Below, one piece after another: positions 9,037-19,018 of a DNA stretch of 64,000 bases. How positions within the stretch are numbered: position 1 is the stretch's first letter; the number at the start of each line of letters is the position of its first letter. The notes under the pieces were generated by a model. The model saw nothing but the letters and a program-made list of their open reading frames with translations. It did not search any database and was not told the DNA's origin. Position numbers and translations under genes: made by a program. The DNA is from Lonepinella koalarum (GTDB taxonomy: Bacteria; Pseudomonadota; Gammaproteobacteria; Enterobacterales; Pasteurellaceae), in assembly GCF_004565475.1 (NCBI RefSeq), contig NZ_SRHX01000004.1:1-64000 (forward strand), given 5' to 3'.

Positions 9037-10505
9037 TTCTCACCCAACTTATTTCCTACTAAAAATGCCACCAATCCCCATACTAAAGACGGCACGATTT
9101 CGTGAAATTGGCTAAATAATTTGATACTCTGTACCCCATATTGCACCAGATCAGGCAAGGTTGTTAACGCCACGCCTTTCATTTGAGTGAGAAAAATATA
9201 GCATGTCAAACCCACTACCATTGAGCTAATTGCCCCCAAGGCATTGGCTTTATCCCAGTAAATTCCCAATACAATTACCCACAAAAAGGCGGCTTCTAAC
9301 CCCCCAAAGGCAAACAGATTTAGCCAAATAATCATATCCGGTGGATTTAACGCAGCTAACACTAACAACACCGTAATAACTAAGGTGATAAGAGAAGAAA
9401 ACCAACTGATTTTTTTTTGGTTGGTTGCCATTTCAGGTTTAGCAGATAAATACAGATCTTTGACGAAGATCCCCGAGGATTGAATTAATTGTGCATCAAT
9501 AGTGGACATAATCGCTGACATAGGAGCCGCTAAGAAAATCCCCGCTACAATCGGTGGTAACACTTGCAACATCAAGGTTGGAATCACTTGATCAGGAATA
9601 GTTAAATTCGGAATTACCGCACGCCCTAAGGCCCCAGCTAAATGCATTCCAAGCATAATGATGCTAAGAATAATGGTACCAATTAACATGCCTCGGTGTA
9701 AGGCTTTGCTGTCTTTAAACGCCATACAACGCACCGCAGTATGTGGCAATCCCACGACACCAAAGCACACCAATACCCAAAAAGATGCCATAAACTGAAA
9801 ACCCAGCATCTCATTTGGACCATAGGGACTGACTAACTGCGGATCAATTTCATTGAGTTTTTGCACCGCACTTTCTGCCCCACCAGCAGCATAAATCACC
9901 CCGCCGAGTAAAATAATCGTGCCTAAAATCATCACGGTGCCTTGAATAGTGTCAGTTAAGACGACAGCTCGAAATCCTCCGATAAAAGTATAGATCCCAA
10001 CAGTCACCGCAAAAATTAATAACGCTTGTGTATAAGAAATACCTATGGTGGTTGATAATAATCTTGCTCCACCGATAAATTGTGTCATCATAGCAGCAAA
10101 GAAAGCAATCAATAAAGCAATACCTGCAATCCAGACTAACCATTTATTTTTATAACGATAAAGTAATAAATCATTAATGGTTAAAGCATGACTTTCACGA
10201 GATAATAAGGCGAATTTTTTGCCTAACGCCCCTAAGGCTAACCAAACGGCGGGAACTTGGATCATGGCGAGTAAAACCCAACCTAAACCGTATTTATAAG
10301 CGGCGCCTGGTCCTCCGACAAAAGAACTCGCACTGGCATAGGTAGATGCAATGGTCATGGCTAGCACAAACCCCGTCATGGAGCGATTTCCTACATAATA
10401 TTCAGTAAGAAAATCACCTTTTTGGCGTTTTATATAAGCATATAATGCCGCACCAAACACAAAGACCAAATAAATAATTAAAGGGAAAATAATACCTAAA
10501 TTCAC
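9006..10505 (-). CDS. panF: sodium/pantothenate symporter
   Basis: Member of the SSS (sodium:solute symporter) family that imports pantothenate, the coenzyme A precursor, with Na+. The 499-residue protein has about 12-13 membrane segments and family motifs such as YYVGNRSMTGFVLAMT near residue 36 and GGFRAVVLTD near 176. It is preceded by yhdT at a distance of 2 bases, the usual yhdT-panF pair. The last six or so residues (STHVLG) and the stop are encoded by the terminal copy of the 101-bp repeat, so the array has replaced the original 3' end. Confidence 0.93.
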   Translation of the reverse strand: MNLGIIFPLIIYLVFVFGAALYAYIKRQKGDFLTEYYVGNRSMTGFVLAMTIASTYASASSFVGGPGAAYKYGLGWVLLAMIQVPAVWLALGALGKKFALLSRESHALTINDLLLYRYKNKWLVWIAGIALLIAFFAAMMTQFIGGARLLSTTIGISYTQALLIFAVTVGIYTFIGGFRAVVLTDTIQGTVMILGTIILLGGVIYAAGGAESAVQKLNEIDPQLVSPYGPNEMLGFQFMASFWVLVCFGVVGLPHTAVRCMAFKDSKALHRGMLIGTIILSIIMLGMHLAGALGRAVIPNLTIPDQVIPTLMLQVLPPIVAGIFLAAPMSAIMSTIDAQLIQSSGIFVKDLYLSAKPEMATNQKKISWFSSLITLVITVLLVLAALNPPDMIIWLNLFAFGGLEAAFLWVIVLGIYWDKANALGAISSMVVGLTCYIFLTQMKGVALTTLPDLVQYGVQSIKLFSQFHEIVPSLVWGLVAFLVGNKLGEKPKTSTHVLG

Positions 10506-10507
10506 AG

Positions 10508-10792
10508 TTAAATTTCCTTATTCAGCGAATCCGATGAAGTGCACTCTTGTTCAGGGGGAATTTCTAGTTCAATATCTTGATAAACAATTTTAATTAACCA
10601 ATAAGCCACCACAATAAATAATACTGGCAAATAAATACAAGACAATTCGAACCAAAGGGGAAAGCCTAATGGACCGGTACTCATACCTGGCAAATAAGCA
10701 CACACACACCAGCCGATCATATAAGCAATAGTTAAACCTAACGCCCAACGTGCTTCTCGGGCTGCTTGTTGATAACGTTGTTGTAATGTCAT
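10508..10792 (-). CDS. yhdT: YhdT family small membrane protein
   Basis: DUF997/YhdT family, 94 residues with two membrane segments (about 18-38 and 54-76) and the conserved stretches EARWALGLT and GFPLWFE. Function is unknown; it is almost always encoded just before panF and may be an accessory subunit. I start at 10792 because the protein then begins like E. coli YhdT; a longer frame to 10855 would translate through the GGGCGGA palindrome. accC lies upstream. Confidence 0.85.
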   Translation of the reverse strand: MTLQQRYQQAAREARWALGLTIAYMIGWCVCAYLPGMSTGPLGFPLWFELSCIYLPVLFIVVAYWLIKIVYQDIELEIPPEQECTSSDSLNKEI

Positions 10793-10814
10793 TTTATTTA
10801 TCTCTACATAGATA

Positions 10815-10845
10815 TAGGGCGGACCGGACATATCGGTCCGCCCTA
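10815..10845. repeat. GGGCGGA palindrome
   Basis: A perfect 12-bp inverted repeat, TAGGGCGGACCG with CGGTCCGCCCTA, around a 7-base loop. It sits in the accC-yhdT gap and may act as a hairpin in the mRNA. Related palindromes occur at 15241, 16175 and 16219. Confidence 0.85.
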
Positions 10846-10858
10846 CAAACATCAAAAA

Positions 10859-12205
10859 TTATTCTGAAATACCTAATTTTTTCTCTAAATAATGAATATT
10901 CGTACCACCTTTTTGAAAGTTTTCATCTTCCAAAATCAGATGATGTAACGGAATATTGGTTTTAATGCCGTCAATAATCGTTTCAGATAAGGCATTTTGC
11001 ATACGGCAAATCGCCCCTTCACGAGTATCTGCATATACAATCAATTTTGCAATCATGGAATCGTAATGTGGTGGAACAGTATAACCACCATAAACGTGAG
11101 AATCCCAGCGTACTCCCAAACCACCCGGTGAATGCAAATGCACCACTTTACCCGGTGACGGTAGAAACGTTTTTGGATCTTCTGCATTAATACGACACTC
11201 AATCGCGTGACCTTTAACTTTAATATCGTCTTGTTTAATTGAAAGTGGTAAACCTGATGCAATGCGTAACTGCTCTTTTACCAAGTCCACCCCGGTAATC
11301 ATTTCCGTCACAGGATGCTCTACCTGAATACGTGTATTCATTTCAATAAAATAGAACTCCCCATTTTCGTACAAGAACTCAAAAGTACCCGCGCCACGAT
11401 AACCAATTTCCACACAAGCATTGGCACAACGTGACCCAATATCATGACGAACTTCTTCACTAATTCCCGGAGCTGGCGCTTCTTCCAGCACTTTTTGATG
11501 ACGACGTTGCATAGAACAATCACGTTCTGCCAAATAAACCGCATGACCATGAGTATCTGCTAACACTTGAATTTCCACGTGACGTGGGTTTTCAAGATAT
11601 TTTTCCATATACACCATATCATTATTAAAAGCGGCTTTGGCTTCTGCTTTGGTCATGGCGATACTTTCTTCTAGGCTTTCTACGTTGCGAACTACGCGCA
11701 TACCGCGGCCACCGCCACCACCTGATGCTTTAATAATCACAGGGAAACCGATACGTTTAGCGATTTCTTTATTTTTCGCCATATCAGAACCTAATGGACC
11801 GTCAGACCCCGGTACACAAGGCACGCCCGCTTTTTTCATAGCATTAATGGCAGATACTTTGTCCCCCATTAAACGAATCACATCAGCTGTTGGACCGATA
11901 AAAGTGAACCCCGAACATTCGACTTGTTCGGCAAAATCGGCATTTTCAGATAAAAAACCATATCCCGGATGAATCGCATCCGCCCCCGTGACTTCCGCAG
12001 CTGCAATAATGGCGGGAATATTAAGATAACTTTTAGTTGATGGCGCAGGACCGATACAAATTGTTTCATCCGCTAATAACACATGCTTTAAATCACGGTC
12101 TGCGGTGGAATGCACCGCAACGGTTTTAATACCAAGTTCTTTACAAGCACGTAAAATACGTAAGGCAATTTCACCACGGTTGGCAATAACCACTTTTTCT
12201 AACAT
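10859..12205 (-). CDS. accC: acetyl-CoA carboxylase biotin carboxylase subunit
   Basis: Carboxylates the biotin on AccB with bicarbonate and ATP, the first half-reaction of acetyl-CoA carboxylase. The 448-residue protein shows the N-terminal [14 protein letters not shown], the ATP-grasp glycine-rich loop [10 protein letters not shown] at about 159-168, and the catalytic block [15 protein letters not shown] choose 12205 as start since homologues begin MLEKV; the frame extends 18 codons further upstream without similarity. accB lies 63 bases upstream on the same strand. Confidence 0.97.
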   Translation of the reverse strand: MLEKVVIANRGEIALRILRACKELGIKTVAVHSTADRDLKHVLLADETICIGPAPSTKSYLNIPAIIAAAEVTGADAIHPGYGFLSENADFAEQVECSGFTFIGPTADVIRLMGDKVSAINAMKKAGVPCVPGSDGPLGSDMAKNKEIAKRIGFPVIIKASGGGGGRGMRVVRNVESLEESIAMTKAEAKAAFNNDMVYMEKYLENPRHVEIQVLADTHGHAVYLAERDCSMQRRHQKVLEEAPAPGISEEVRHDIGSRCANACVEIGYRGAGTFEFLYENGEFYFIEMNTRIQVEHPVTEMITGVDLVKEQLRIASGLPLSIKQDDIKVKGHAIECRINAEDPKTFLPSPGKVVHLHSPGGLGVRWDSHVYGGYTVPPHYDSMIAKLIVYADTREGAICRMQNALSETIIDGIKTNIPLHHLILEDENFQKGGTNIHYLEKKLGISE

Positions 12206-12268
12206 AAGATTATTCCAGTTTAAAATTTGATGGTATAAATAACAGGCGACATCGCCCATTAAGAAATA

Positions 12269-12733
12269 TTATTCAATAATGATTAACGGTTCATCGAACT
12301 CAACCGCATCACCATCATTGACTAAAATGGCTTTCACCACACCGGCTTTATCTGCTTCAATACGGTTCATCATTTTCATTGCTTCAACAATACAAAGTGC
12401 ATCACCCACTTTTACAGTTTGCCCAACTTCCACAAAAGCTTTTGCATCTGGGCTAGGACTACGATAGAACGTACCGACCATTGGTGAACGTAACACATGA
12501 CCTGAAACGTCTTCCGTTGGAACAGAAACCGCCGCAGGAACAGCTGTAGTCGCAACAGGTGCAGCAACTGGAGCCGTTGCTTGAGCAGGAAGATGATATT
12601 GCACCGCACTTGGTGCCGGTGTGCCACGGCTAATACGAACAGATTCTTCCCCTTCGGAAATTTCTAATTCCATAATGCCTGATTCTTCAACTAATTCGAT
12701 TAATTTTTTGATTTTACGAATATCCATTGCCAT
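12269..12733 (-). CDS. accB: acetyl-CoA carboxylase biotin carboxyl carrier protein
   Basis: Carries the biotin of acetyl-CoA carboxylase. The 154-residue protein has an N-terminal helix ([16 protein letters not shown]), an Ala/Pro/Val-rich linker at about 38-75 and a C-terminal biotinyl domain with EAMKMMN; Lys120 is the biotinylated residue. AGGAAA precedes the first ATG by about ten bases; a second ATG two codons later matches the E. coli start. It is first in accB-accC-yhdT-panF. Confidence 0.97.
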   Translation of the reverse strand: MAMDIRKIKKLIELVEESGIMELEISEGEESVRISRGTPAPSAVQYHLPAQATAPVAAPVATTAVPAAVSVPTEDVSGHVLRSPMVGTFYRSPSPDAKAFVEVGQTVKVGDALCIVEAMKMMNRIEADKAGVVKAILVNDGDAVEFDEPLIIIE

Positions 12734-12767
12734 AGTGTAGATTTCCTAAAAAATAATATAAAGATGA

Positions 12768-12808
12768 ACCGCACTTTAAGCTACTTTTAGTCAAAATCAA
12801 AATGCGGT
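12768..12808. terminator. inverted uptake-signal pair after aroQ
   Basis: ACCGCACTTT at 12768-12777 faces AAATGCGGT at 12800-12808 (one mismatch). The stem lies between aroQ and accB on the minus strand and probably separates the two transcripts. The rest of the 244-base gap must hold the accB promoter. Confidence 0.5.
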
Positions 12809-12977
12809 GAAAAATTCTGCAAGAATTTTCAATCTTGCATCAGTCACAGGGATAACACCCTAAATAATTCCAAGCGGAATTATGCGTAAAAACTTGTACT
12901 TTTTTCGAAAACAAGATTACCCGAAAAAGTTACTTTTGGCGACAATTTTATGCAAATTTCATAAAAATTTAACCAGA

Positions 12978-13430
12978 TCACGCTTTATTTGCTAAAAACT
13001 GTACAGCAAAATCAAGTCCATATTCATAGCCTTTCGCCCCAAGTCCACAAATCACGCCTTCCGCCACATCACTAAAATAAGAATGATGACGAAACGATTC
13101 ACGTTTATGAATATTCGATAAATGGACTTCAACAAAAGGAATGTTCACCGCTAACAACGCATCACGCAATGCTACACTGGTATGGGTATAAGCCGCTGGA
13201 TTAATAATAATAAAATCCACATGTTGAAAACTTTGATGAATTTTATTAATCAATTTTTCTTCGCTATTTGCCTGAAAACATTCTAAATTTACACCGCACT
13301 TTTGTGCTAATTGTTGTAAATTCTGTTCAATTGTTGCCAATGAAAACGAACCATAATGTTGTGGTTCTCTTGCCCCAAGCATATTTAAATTTGGACCATT
13401 TAACAACAAAATACGTGCAGATTGCAACAT
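12978..13430 (-). CDS. aroQ: 3-dehydroquinate dehydratase, type II
   Basis: Dehydrates 3-dehydroquinate to 3-dehydroshikimate in the shikimate pathway, which also feeds chorismate to menaquinone. The 150-residue protein carries [12 protein letters not shown], catalytic Tyr26 in [17 protein letters not shown] and [11 protein letters not shown], all typical of type II enzymes. The start at 13430 has an AAGGA eight bases upstream; a longer in-frame start at 13460 adds ten unlikely residues. A TATAAT sits just upstream on the minus strand. It follows menC. Confidence 0.95.
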   Translation of the reverse strand: MLQSARILLLNGPNLNMLGAREPQHYGSFSLATIEQNLQQLAQKCGVNLECFQANSEEKLINKIHQSFQHVDFIIINPAAYTHTSVALRDALLAVNIPFVEVHLSNIHKRESFRHHSYFSDVAEGVICGLGAKGYEYGLDFAVQFLANKA

Positions 13431-13510
13431 AATCTTATCCTTTTCTGTAACGTTACGCATTATAACGATTTTTTCTAAAAACTCAGCTGAATAAAAGGTG
13501 GTCTAACCTT

Positions 13511-14506
13511 TTAGATCGCCACTTTCACAATAAATGTTGAATCCAAATCAATCACGGGCAATGTTGAACCTTGCCATGTTCGCACAATTTGATATGCCAT
13601 TAAATCCAAGGTATCCAACCCCGGCACAGTGTTTGGTGTATATTGTTGTGCAATGCGAGCCAGTTGGGTTAGACCAAAACTACTTTCAATAGACGAGCTG
13701 ATCACCGCTTTTAAACCACAAGCATGGGCTTGTTCAATCAGTTTTACACATTTTTCAAGGCTGCCGACTAGCGTGGGTTTAATCACAATGGCGGCGACAT
13801 GAGGTTCGGCTTGCACCACAAAATCAGGCTCTCTAACAGATTCGTCCCATGCAATGGCAATGCCAAATTCTTCCGCAAATTGACGGCTTTCATCTCTTGT
13901 TTTGCATGGTTCTTCCAAAAATTGAATACGACTGCGATATGCAGGCTTGATATATTTGGCAAACATCGCCGCTTTAGTTGGTGTCCAACTGCGATTCGCA
14001 TCCAAACGCAAATGCAAATCGGGAATGGCTTCCAATAACATATCGGCAATCAAGCCATCACGATTGGCTTCATACATGCCGACTTTGATTTTTGCCACTT
14101 TTTCACCGATCATTTGTGAAAGCGGTTCATATAGTTCATCAGGATCGCCATAACAAAGGGGAGCGACTTGATAATTACCTTGGCTACCTAATTCATGTTT
14201 CATTTCGGCTAACGCGCAACTTAATCCGAATGCTACGGAAGGATAAAGTTCATCATCCTTTAACGGTAGTTTCTCATCACAAGAACGTGCTTGATCCCAT
14301 TTTTTCAACCAGTCAATCGTTTGACGCTGTGCCTGTTCTAGAGTTTCTTGACTAAATTCAGGCAGTGGCGCGATTTCTCCCCAGCCTTCATTTTCACCAC
14401 ATTTCACTTGCACCAATAAGCCTTCCCGTTTTTTTAAAAAACGATTGCGGAGAATGAGCTGGCTGTCAACAGGGATGCAGTAGTGGTATAGATTATAACT
14501 TCTCAT
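13511..14506 (-). CDS. menC: o-succinylbenzoate synthase
   Basis: Enolase-superfamily enzyme that dehydrates SHCHC to o-succinylbenzoate in menaquinone synthesis. Catalytic residues are in place: Lys139/Lys141 (KIKVG), metal ligands Asp169 (RLDANRSW), Glu198 (LEEP) and Asp221 (WDES), and Lys243 (VIKPT). The 331-residue form starting at 14506 begins MRSYNLYHY like the Haemophilus enzyme. Its start overlaps the end of the upstream mntA-like gene by 14 bases, so translation may now be coupled to the toxin-antitoxin pair. Confidence 0.95.
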   Translation of the reverse strand: MRSYNLYHYCIPVDSQLILRNRFLKKREGLLVQVKCGENEGWGEIAPLPEFSQETLEQAQRQTIDWLKKWDQARSCDEKLPLKDDELYPSVAFGLSCALAEMKHELGSQGNYQVAPLCYGDPDELYEPLSQMIGEKVAKIKVGMYEANRDGLIADMLLEAIPDLHLRLDANRSWTPTKAAMFAKYIKPAYRSRIQFLEEPCKTRDESRQFAEEFGIAIAWDESVREPDFVVQAEPHVAAIVIKPTLVGSLEKCVKLIEQAHACGLKAVISSSIESSFGLTQLARIAQQYTPNTVPGLDTLDLMAYQIVRTWQGSTLPVIDLDSTFIVKVAI

Positions 14507-14819
14507 TGTTATTTTCTCTTTGATAAAAAACCTGTCCAAACTGGTCGATTTGAGCGATAAAATCAGGATTGGTTAATAAATGATAGACAGAAATATCAAA
14601 TAAATAAGGGGAATAGGAATCATCTAAGTCTAACCAAACTTTGCCACGAATATCTTGCGTCACTTTCTCGCCTTTTAGGGTTAAATCAATATCAGATCCT
14701 TCACGATAATTTCCCATCGCTCGAGAGCCGTAAATAATCGCCTGTTCTATTTCGGGGTGTTTTCGCAAAATATCCTGAATTTGTTTGATAGATTTATCGC
14801 TTAGTCCAAATTTTGGCAT
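14493..14819 (-). CDS. mntA: MntA-type nucleotidyltransferase antitoxin
   Basis: A 108-residue minimal nucleotidyltransferase. The signature [16 protein letters not shown] is clear: Gly31-Ser32 and the metal-binding Asp43 and Asp45. In the HepT/MntA type VII toxin-antitoxin system MntA AMPylates a tyrosine of HepT and so inactivates it. The hepT-like gene lies directly upstream and overlaps this start by 19 bases; menC overlaps this gene's end. The order hepT then mntA is the usual one. The pair separates menB from menC, which are neighbours in H. influenzae as I recall. Confidence 0.85.
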   Translation of the reverse strand: MPKFGLSDKSIKQIQDILRKHPEIEQAIIYGSRAMGNYREGSDIDLTLKGEKVTQDIRGKVWLDLDDSYSPYLFDISVYHLLTNPDFIAQIDQFGQVFYQRENNNEKL

Positions 14820-15226
14820 AGGGTTTCTACTTTTTGTTTGAACTCAACGAGTAAGGGGAAATATTGAGAAATAATTTTATTGAACTCATCTTCTAAAATA
14901 TCTTCATTATAGGTATGTACCGTAAGATTTCTAGTTTTAATCATTTCCATCCAAATTTCCCCTTGAGAAATGTAGCCTAAATTAAAAGCTTGACGAGTTG
15001 TTGTTCTTGAACCTCCCTCAAAATCCCCCTCATACTGCAAAATATCTTTCATCAATTTCCATGCCAATTCGTGGGTAAATTCAAAACGTTGGATTAAGCC
15101 TTCTTTGATGATATTTTCTTGGGTATTTGAGTATTTCTCAACAGCTTCCATTAACTGAGTCAGTGCTTTTTGATAATGTTCAAAACGTTGTTTTAGTCGG
15201 GTAATTTGTTCAACCATATTAATCAC
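14801..15226 (-). CDS. hepT: HepT-type toxin (HI0074-like)
   Basis: A 141-residue all-helical protein of the nucleotidyltransferase substrate-binding family (HI0074/HEPN-like). The segment RNLTVHTY at 99-106 fits the RX4HXY motif: Arg99, His104 and Tyr106, the RNase centre and AMPylated tyrosine in characterised HepT proteins. The conserved RFEFTHELAWKLMKD near residue 47 is also typical. It probably acts as a HEPN RNase toxin controlled by the downstream MntA partner. Start at 15226 or three codons later (MVEQITRL). A GGGCGGA palindrome lies between it and menB. Confidence 0.85.
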   Translation of the reverse strand: MINMVEQITRLKQRFEHYQKALTQLMEAVEKYSNTQENIIKEGLIQRFEFTHELAWKLMKDILQYEGDFEGGSRTTTRQAFNLGYISQGEIWMEMIKTRNLTVHTYNEDILEDEFNKIISQYFPLLVEFKQKVETLCQNLD

Positions 15227-15240
15227 ACTCCGTATTGTTC

Positions 15241-15262
15241 GGGCGGATAGATCGATCCGCCC
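15241..15262. repeat. GGGCGGAT palindrome
   Basis: GGGCGGAT and ATCCGCCC form a perfect 8-bp stem with a 6-base loop, followed by CTAC, between hepT and menB. Same family as the copies at 10815, 16175 and 16219. Confidence 0.8.
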
Positions 15263-15281
15263 CTACGTTTTAATCACCTAA

Positions 15282-16139
15282 TTACGGATTCCGCTTAAAC
15301 TTACTAAAATCAGGCGCACGTTTTTCGTTAAACGCATTGCGTCCTTCTTGCCCTTCTTCGGTCATATAGAACAACATCGTAGCATTACCTGCCAATTCTT
15401 GCAGACCTGCTTGACCGTCACAATCGGCATTTAACGCCGCTTTTAAGCAACGCAAGGCAATCGGGCTGTTACGCAACATTTCACGACACCAACGCACGGT
15501 TTCTTTTTCTAAATCGGCATAAGGCACCACAGTATTCACTAAGCCCATATCCAACGCTTCTTGCGCATTGTATTGACGGCATAAGAACCAGATTTCACGA
15601 GCTTTTTTCTGTCCCACAAGGCGAGCCATATAACTTGCCCCCCAACCGCCGTCAAAAGATCCCACTTTCGGACCCGTTTGCCCGTAAATCGCATTATCGG
15701 CTGAAATAGTAATATCACATAACATATGCAATACATGACCACCACCAATGGCATAACCTGCCACCATGGCAACTACAGGTTTCGGGCAGGTACGAATATC
15801 TCGTTGAAAATCTAGTACATTCAAATGATGTACACCATTTTCATCCTTATAACCACCGTAGTCGCCACGTACTTTTTGGTCGCCACCAGAACAGAACGCC
15901 TTTTCGCCTTGCCCGGTTAACACAATAACACCGATTTTTTCATCAAAACGCGCATCAGAAAATGCGGTAATCATTTCTTTCACCGTTTGCGGACGGAACG
16001 CATTACGCACTTCTGGACGATTAATGGTGATTTTGGCAATGCCGTCTGTGGATTTATGATAAAGAATATCGTTGTAACCTTGGCTATGATCCACCCATTC
16101 AACTGGGGCATAAAGCACATTATCTTTTGGATTTTGCAT
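15282..16139 (-). CDS. menB: 1,4-dihydroxy-2-naphthoyl-CoA synthase
   Basis: Crotonase-superfamily enzyme that closes the second ring of menaquinone from o-succinylbenzoyl-CoA. The 285-residue protein shows [12 protein letters not shown], the oxyanion-hole segment [14 protein letters not shown], and the diagnostic [13 protein letters not shown]. Length and sequence match E. coli MenB. It lies between menH upstream and the HepT/MntA pair downstream, with GGGCGGA palindromes in both gaps. Confidence 0.97.
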   Translation of the reverse strand: MQNPKDNVLYAPVEWVDHSQGYNDILYHKSTDGIAKITINRPEVRNAFRPQTVKEMITAFSDARFDEKIGVIVLTGQGEKAFCSGGDQKVRGDYGGYKDENGVHHLNVLDFQRDIRTCPKPVVAMVAGYAIGGGHVLHMLCDITISADNAIYGQTGPKVGSFDGGWGASYMARLVGQKKAREIWFLCRQYNAQEALDMGLVNTVVPYADLEKETVRWCREMLRNSPIALRCLKAALNADCDGQAGLQELAGNATMLFYMTEEGQEGRNAFNEKRAPDFSKFKRNP

Positions 16140-16174
16140 AAAATTTCCTTGTTAATAACAAAATACATTGTAAA

Positions 16175-16240
16175 GGCGGATCTGTGTATCCGCCCAAAAA
16201 TCACGCTCCGTTTTTAACGGGCGGATATATAGCTCCGCCC
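16175..16240. repeat. two GGGCGGA palindromes between menH and menB
   Basis: GGCGGAT/ATCCGCC at 16175-16194 and GGGCGGA/TCCGCCC at 16219-16240, each with a short loop; the second is followed by CTAC like the copies at 10815 and 15241. They fill most of the gap between menH and menB and could form mRNA hairpins. Confidence 0.8.
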
Positions 16241-16275
16241 CTACAAAAAATGGAACAATAAATAAATGATCTGCA

Positions 16276-17037
16276 TTATAACGGAACTTTCGCAATCTCA
16301 AAAGCAAAACGGCGTAATTGTTCCGCAAAGGCAACGGGATTTTCTAAATGGGCGTTATGTCCAGCATTGGGAATAATACTAAAGTGTAAATTTTTCTGTT
16401 TGGCAAGTTGGCAAAATTTTCGATCTCGCTCACCTAGCAAATAATAAATTGGCAGACTTTTTGACCGCACTTTTTCACTAAAATCAGGCTGTTTAGCAAG
16501 GCTGGTAGCAAGCAACATTTTGCCAATATTTTCACCGCAGTTTGAGGCACGTTTAGCGATTAAGTTGGCACGTTGCTGTTCTGTTAAATGCGCAAAAACA
16601 GACTGCTGATACCAATCTTGTAACACAGTTTCGGGATTTTCTTTCATAAACCGCTTAGCCCAATATTGATCGTTTTGCCAGCGTTGCTGTTTTTCTTGTT
16701 CATTCTTTAACCCCAAATTTGCCCCTTCCAAAATCAAGCCTTGTAGATTGCCTTTTTCCCATTGAGCTTGCAACGCATAATACAGCGCAATCCTCCCACC
16801 GAGCGAGTAACCCACTAAAATATAAGGCTTATTTTGAATTTTTTGCTGAATTTGTTGCGAAACAAATTGTGCCGTTTGCTCAAAACCCGTCACTTCAACA
16901 GGCTTATTTTCACCGTGCAAGGGCAAATCCAAAGCAATACAGTCAATCTGCGGTGCTTTTTCAGCGAATTTTTCAATGACGGCATGCCAATCGGCGTTTG
17001 TACCGAGTAAGCCGTGGAGAAAGATGATTGAGGGCAT
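16276..17037 (-). CDS. menH: SHCHC synthase MenH (alpha/beta hydrolase)
   Basis: Eliminates pyruvate from SEPHCHC, the step after MenD in menaquinone synthesis. The 253-residue alpha/beta hydrolase has FLHGLLG near the N-terminus, the nucleophile elbow GYSLGG with Ser78, the acid region GERDRKF and the catalytic histidine in NAGHNAHLENP. The presence of menB and menC just downstream supports MenH over another hydrolase. It is preceded by the TRAP transporter genes on the same strand with a 58-base gap. Confidence 0.88.
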   Translation of the reverse strand: MPSIIFLHGLLGTNADWHAVIEKFAEKAPQIDCIALDLPLHGENKPVEVTGFEQTAQFVSQQIQQKIQNKPYILVGYSLGGRIALYYALQAQWEKGNLQGLILEGANLGLKNEQEKQQRWQNDQYWAKRFMKENPETVLQDWYQQSVFAHLTEQQRANLIAKRASNCGENIGKMLLATSLAKQPDFSEKVRSKSLPIYYLLGERDRKFCQLAKQKNLHFSIIPNAGHNAHLENPVAFAEQLRRFAFEIAKVPL

Positions 17038-17095
17038 ATTTATATCCTTTCCTGCACAAATGTGCAGGAATTATTTTATTTTGAGTATTGATAAC

Positions 17096-18379
17096 CTAAT
17101 TAATGCCAATTAAATTTGGTAAAGTCAACGAAATTGCAGGAATATAGGTAATCAATAATAGGAAGAACAAGAGTAACATTAACCATGGCATCGCTGCTTT
17201 AATCACCTGTGTTAGTGGCATGCCAGTAATGGCAGAAGACACAAAGAGATTTAAACCGATCGGCGGTGTAATTAAACCAATTTCCATATTCACCACCATA
17301 ATAATCCCTAAGTGAATTGGATCAATGCCTAATTGCGTTGCAATCGGGAATAAAATTGGTGCTAAAATCAGAATCACTGCAGATGGTTCCATAAATGCCC
17401 CCGCAACTAATAACACAATATTCACTGCGACAAGGAAAGTCCAAGGTTGCAAATTCATTTCGGTTACTACTTGAGTGATAAATTGCGGAATTTGTTCCGT
17501 GGTTAATACATGTGCAAATAGCATAGCATTAGCGATAATAAACATTAACATTACGCTTAATTTGGCAGATTCTAATAAAATTCTTGGACAATCACGCAAT
17601 TTAACATCTTTATACACGAACACAGCTATCACAAAAGAATACACTGCGGCAACTGCTGCGGCTTCTGTGGGAGTAAACACACCGCTATAAATACCGCCAA
17701 GAATGATCACCATCAGCAATAATCCCCAAATGGCTTTACCTGCGGCTTTCAACCATTCTTTGACACTGGCTCTTGGTTGAGCTGGCAATTTTTTAATTCT
17801 TGCCACCACATAAATCGCCACCATTAACACCGATCCTAACAAGAATCCAGGTACGACCCCCGCCATAAATAAACGCCCAACGGATGTTTCTGTGGCAGCA
17901 GCATAAACCACCATCACCACAGAAGGGGGAATTAAAATCCCTAAGGTACCCGCGTTACAAATAATCCCTGTACCAAAACCGATAGGATAACCAGAGCGTA
18001 CCATACCTGCAATCGCAATAGAACCCACAGCCGCAACGGTCGCAGGACTTGAGCCGGAAAGCGCAGCAAATAGCATACAAGATAATACCGAAGCAATGGC
18101 TAACCCACCACGAATATGCCCCACTGTTGCATTAGCAAAATCAATTAAGCGTCTTGCCACGCCACCAGTCGTCATAAAAGATCCAGCCAATAAGAAAAAA
18201 GGAATTGCCAGTAGAGTATAATGTTCAGAGGTTTCAAACAGCTTAATCGTCAGCGAACTGAGTTTATCCTGACTAAATAACATAATGACCACTGCCCCCG
18301 ATAAACCAAGAGAAATAGCAATCGGTACCCCAATAAACATAAACACAAATAAGAGAATAAATAATACAGCAACGGTCAT
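17096..18379 (-). CDS. dctM: TRAP transporter large membrane subunit (DctM type)
   Basis: The large, 12-helix permease of a tripartite ATP-independent periplasmic transporter, 427 residues. Typical features are the N-terminal FMFIGVPIAISLGLSG, LLAIPFFLLAGSFM and the C-terminal GLITPPIGLNLFV. It couples solute import to Na+. Its start overlaps the end of dctQ by 4 bases. The closest memory match is the HI0050-0052 type, annotated as C4-dicarboxylate transport; the true substrate cannot be read from sequence. Confidence 0.9.
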   Translation of the reverse strand: MTVAVLFILLFVFMFIGVPIAISLGLSGAVVIMLFSQDKLSSLTIKLFETSEHYTLLAIPFFLLAGSFMTTGGVARRLIDFANATVGHIRGGLAIASVLSCMLFAALSGSSPATVAAVGSIAIAGMVRSGYPIGFGTGIICNAGTLGILIPPSVVMVVYAAATETSVGRLFMAGVVPGFLLGSVLMVAIYVVARIKKLPAQPRASVKEWLKAAGKAIWGLLLMVIILGGIYSGVFTPTEAAAVAAVYSFVIAVFVYKDVKLRDCPRILLESAKLSVMLMFIIANAMLFAHVLTTEQIPQFITQVVTEMNLQPWTFLVAVNIVLLVAGAFMEPSAVILILAPILFPIATQLGIDPIHLGIIMVVNMEIGLITPPIGLNLFVSSAITGMPLTQVIKAAMPWLMLLLFFLLLITYIPAISLTLPNLIGIN

Positions 18380-19002
18380 TCGTTTTCCCCCTGTGCAAGT
18401 TTTAACGCATCTTTTGATTCATCTGCCAAACCTAAGGTATATTGTTTGCCACGAATCAAATTAATCAGAATTTCAACAAAACGTAATCCAATTAAGGCAA
18501 AGCCAATAGGCATAATCATACCAATATGCCATAATTTAATATTAAATTGATGAAGATCGTCTGCACCAATTTGGCTAATAAACACCGCTTCAATCCATTC
18601 ATAGCTGGCAATGGTAATCATTGCTGCGTAGACCAAACAACAGCATGCGGCAATAATACTGGTAACTCGTTGCGCGGGTTCGCTCATTTTTTTCACAATG
18701 GCATCCACGCCAATATGTCCTCCCATACGTACACCGTAGGATGCCCCAAAAAAAATCAACCAACCAAAGCAGGCTTTTGTCACGGCTAAGCTCCATGTCA
18801 TTTCTTGGGCTAACATCATGATGAAATCACCAATAGGTTCTGCAATATGAGCAATGCTCGGCAAGGCTTCCGCAAGATCAAAAAAAACATTATAAAGATT
18901 ATTAAACACGACATAAATAAAAGTAACAGCAGTCATCACCGTTAATAGAATGGCAATTGCACATTCTTCGATCCGATGCCAAAACCAAATCAAATATGAC
19001 AT
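18376..19002 (-). CDS. dctQ: TRAP transporter small membrane subunit (DctQ type)
   Basis: Four-helix small subunit of the TRAP transporter, 208 residues. Hydrophobic segments lie near residues 15-35, 68-88, 105-125 and 150-172, with the family motif AGGHIGVD-like stretch GGHIGVDAIV in the second half. It overlaps dctM by 4 bases. A strong hairpin separates it from the upstream dctP, so the membrane subunits are likely made in lower amount than the binding protein. Confidence 0.88.
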   Translation of the reverse strand: MSYLIWFWHRIEECAIAILLTVMTAVTFIYVVFNNLYNVFFDLAEALPSIAHIAEPIGDFIMMLAQEMTWSLAVTKACFGWLIFFGASYGVRMGGHIGVDAIVKKMSEPAQRVTSIIAACCCLVYAAMITIASYEWIEAVFISQIGADDLHQFNIKLWHIGMIMPIGFALIGLRFVEILINLIRGKQYTLGLADESKDALKLAQGENE

Positions 19003-19018
19003 AACTCACTCCTGACTT

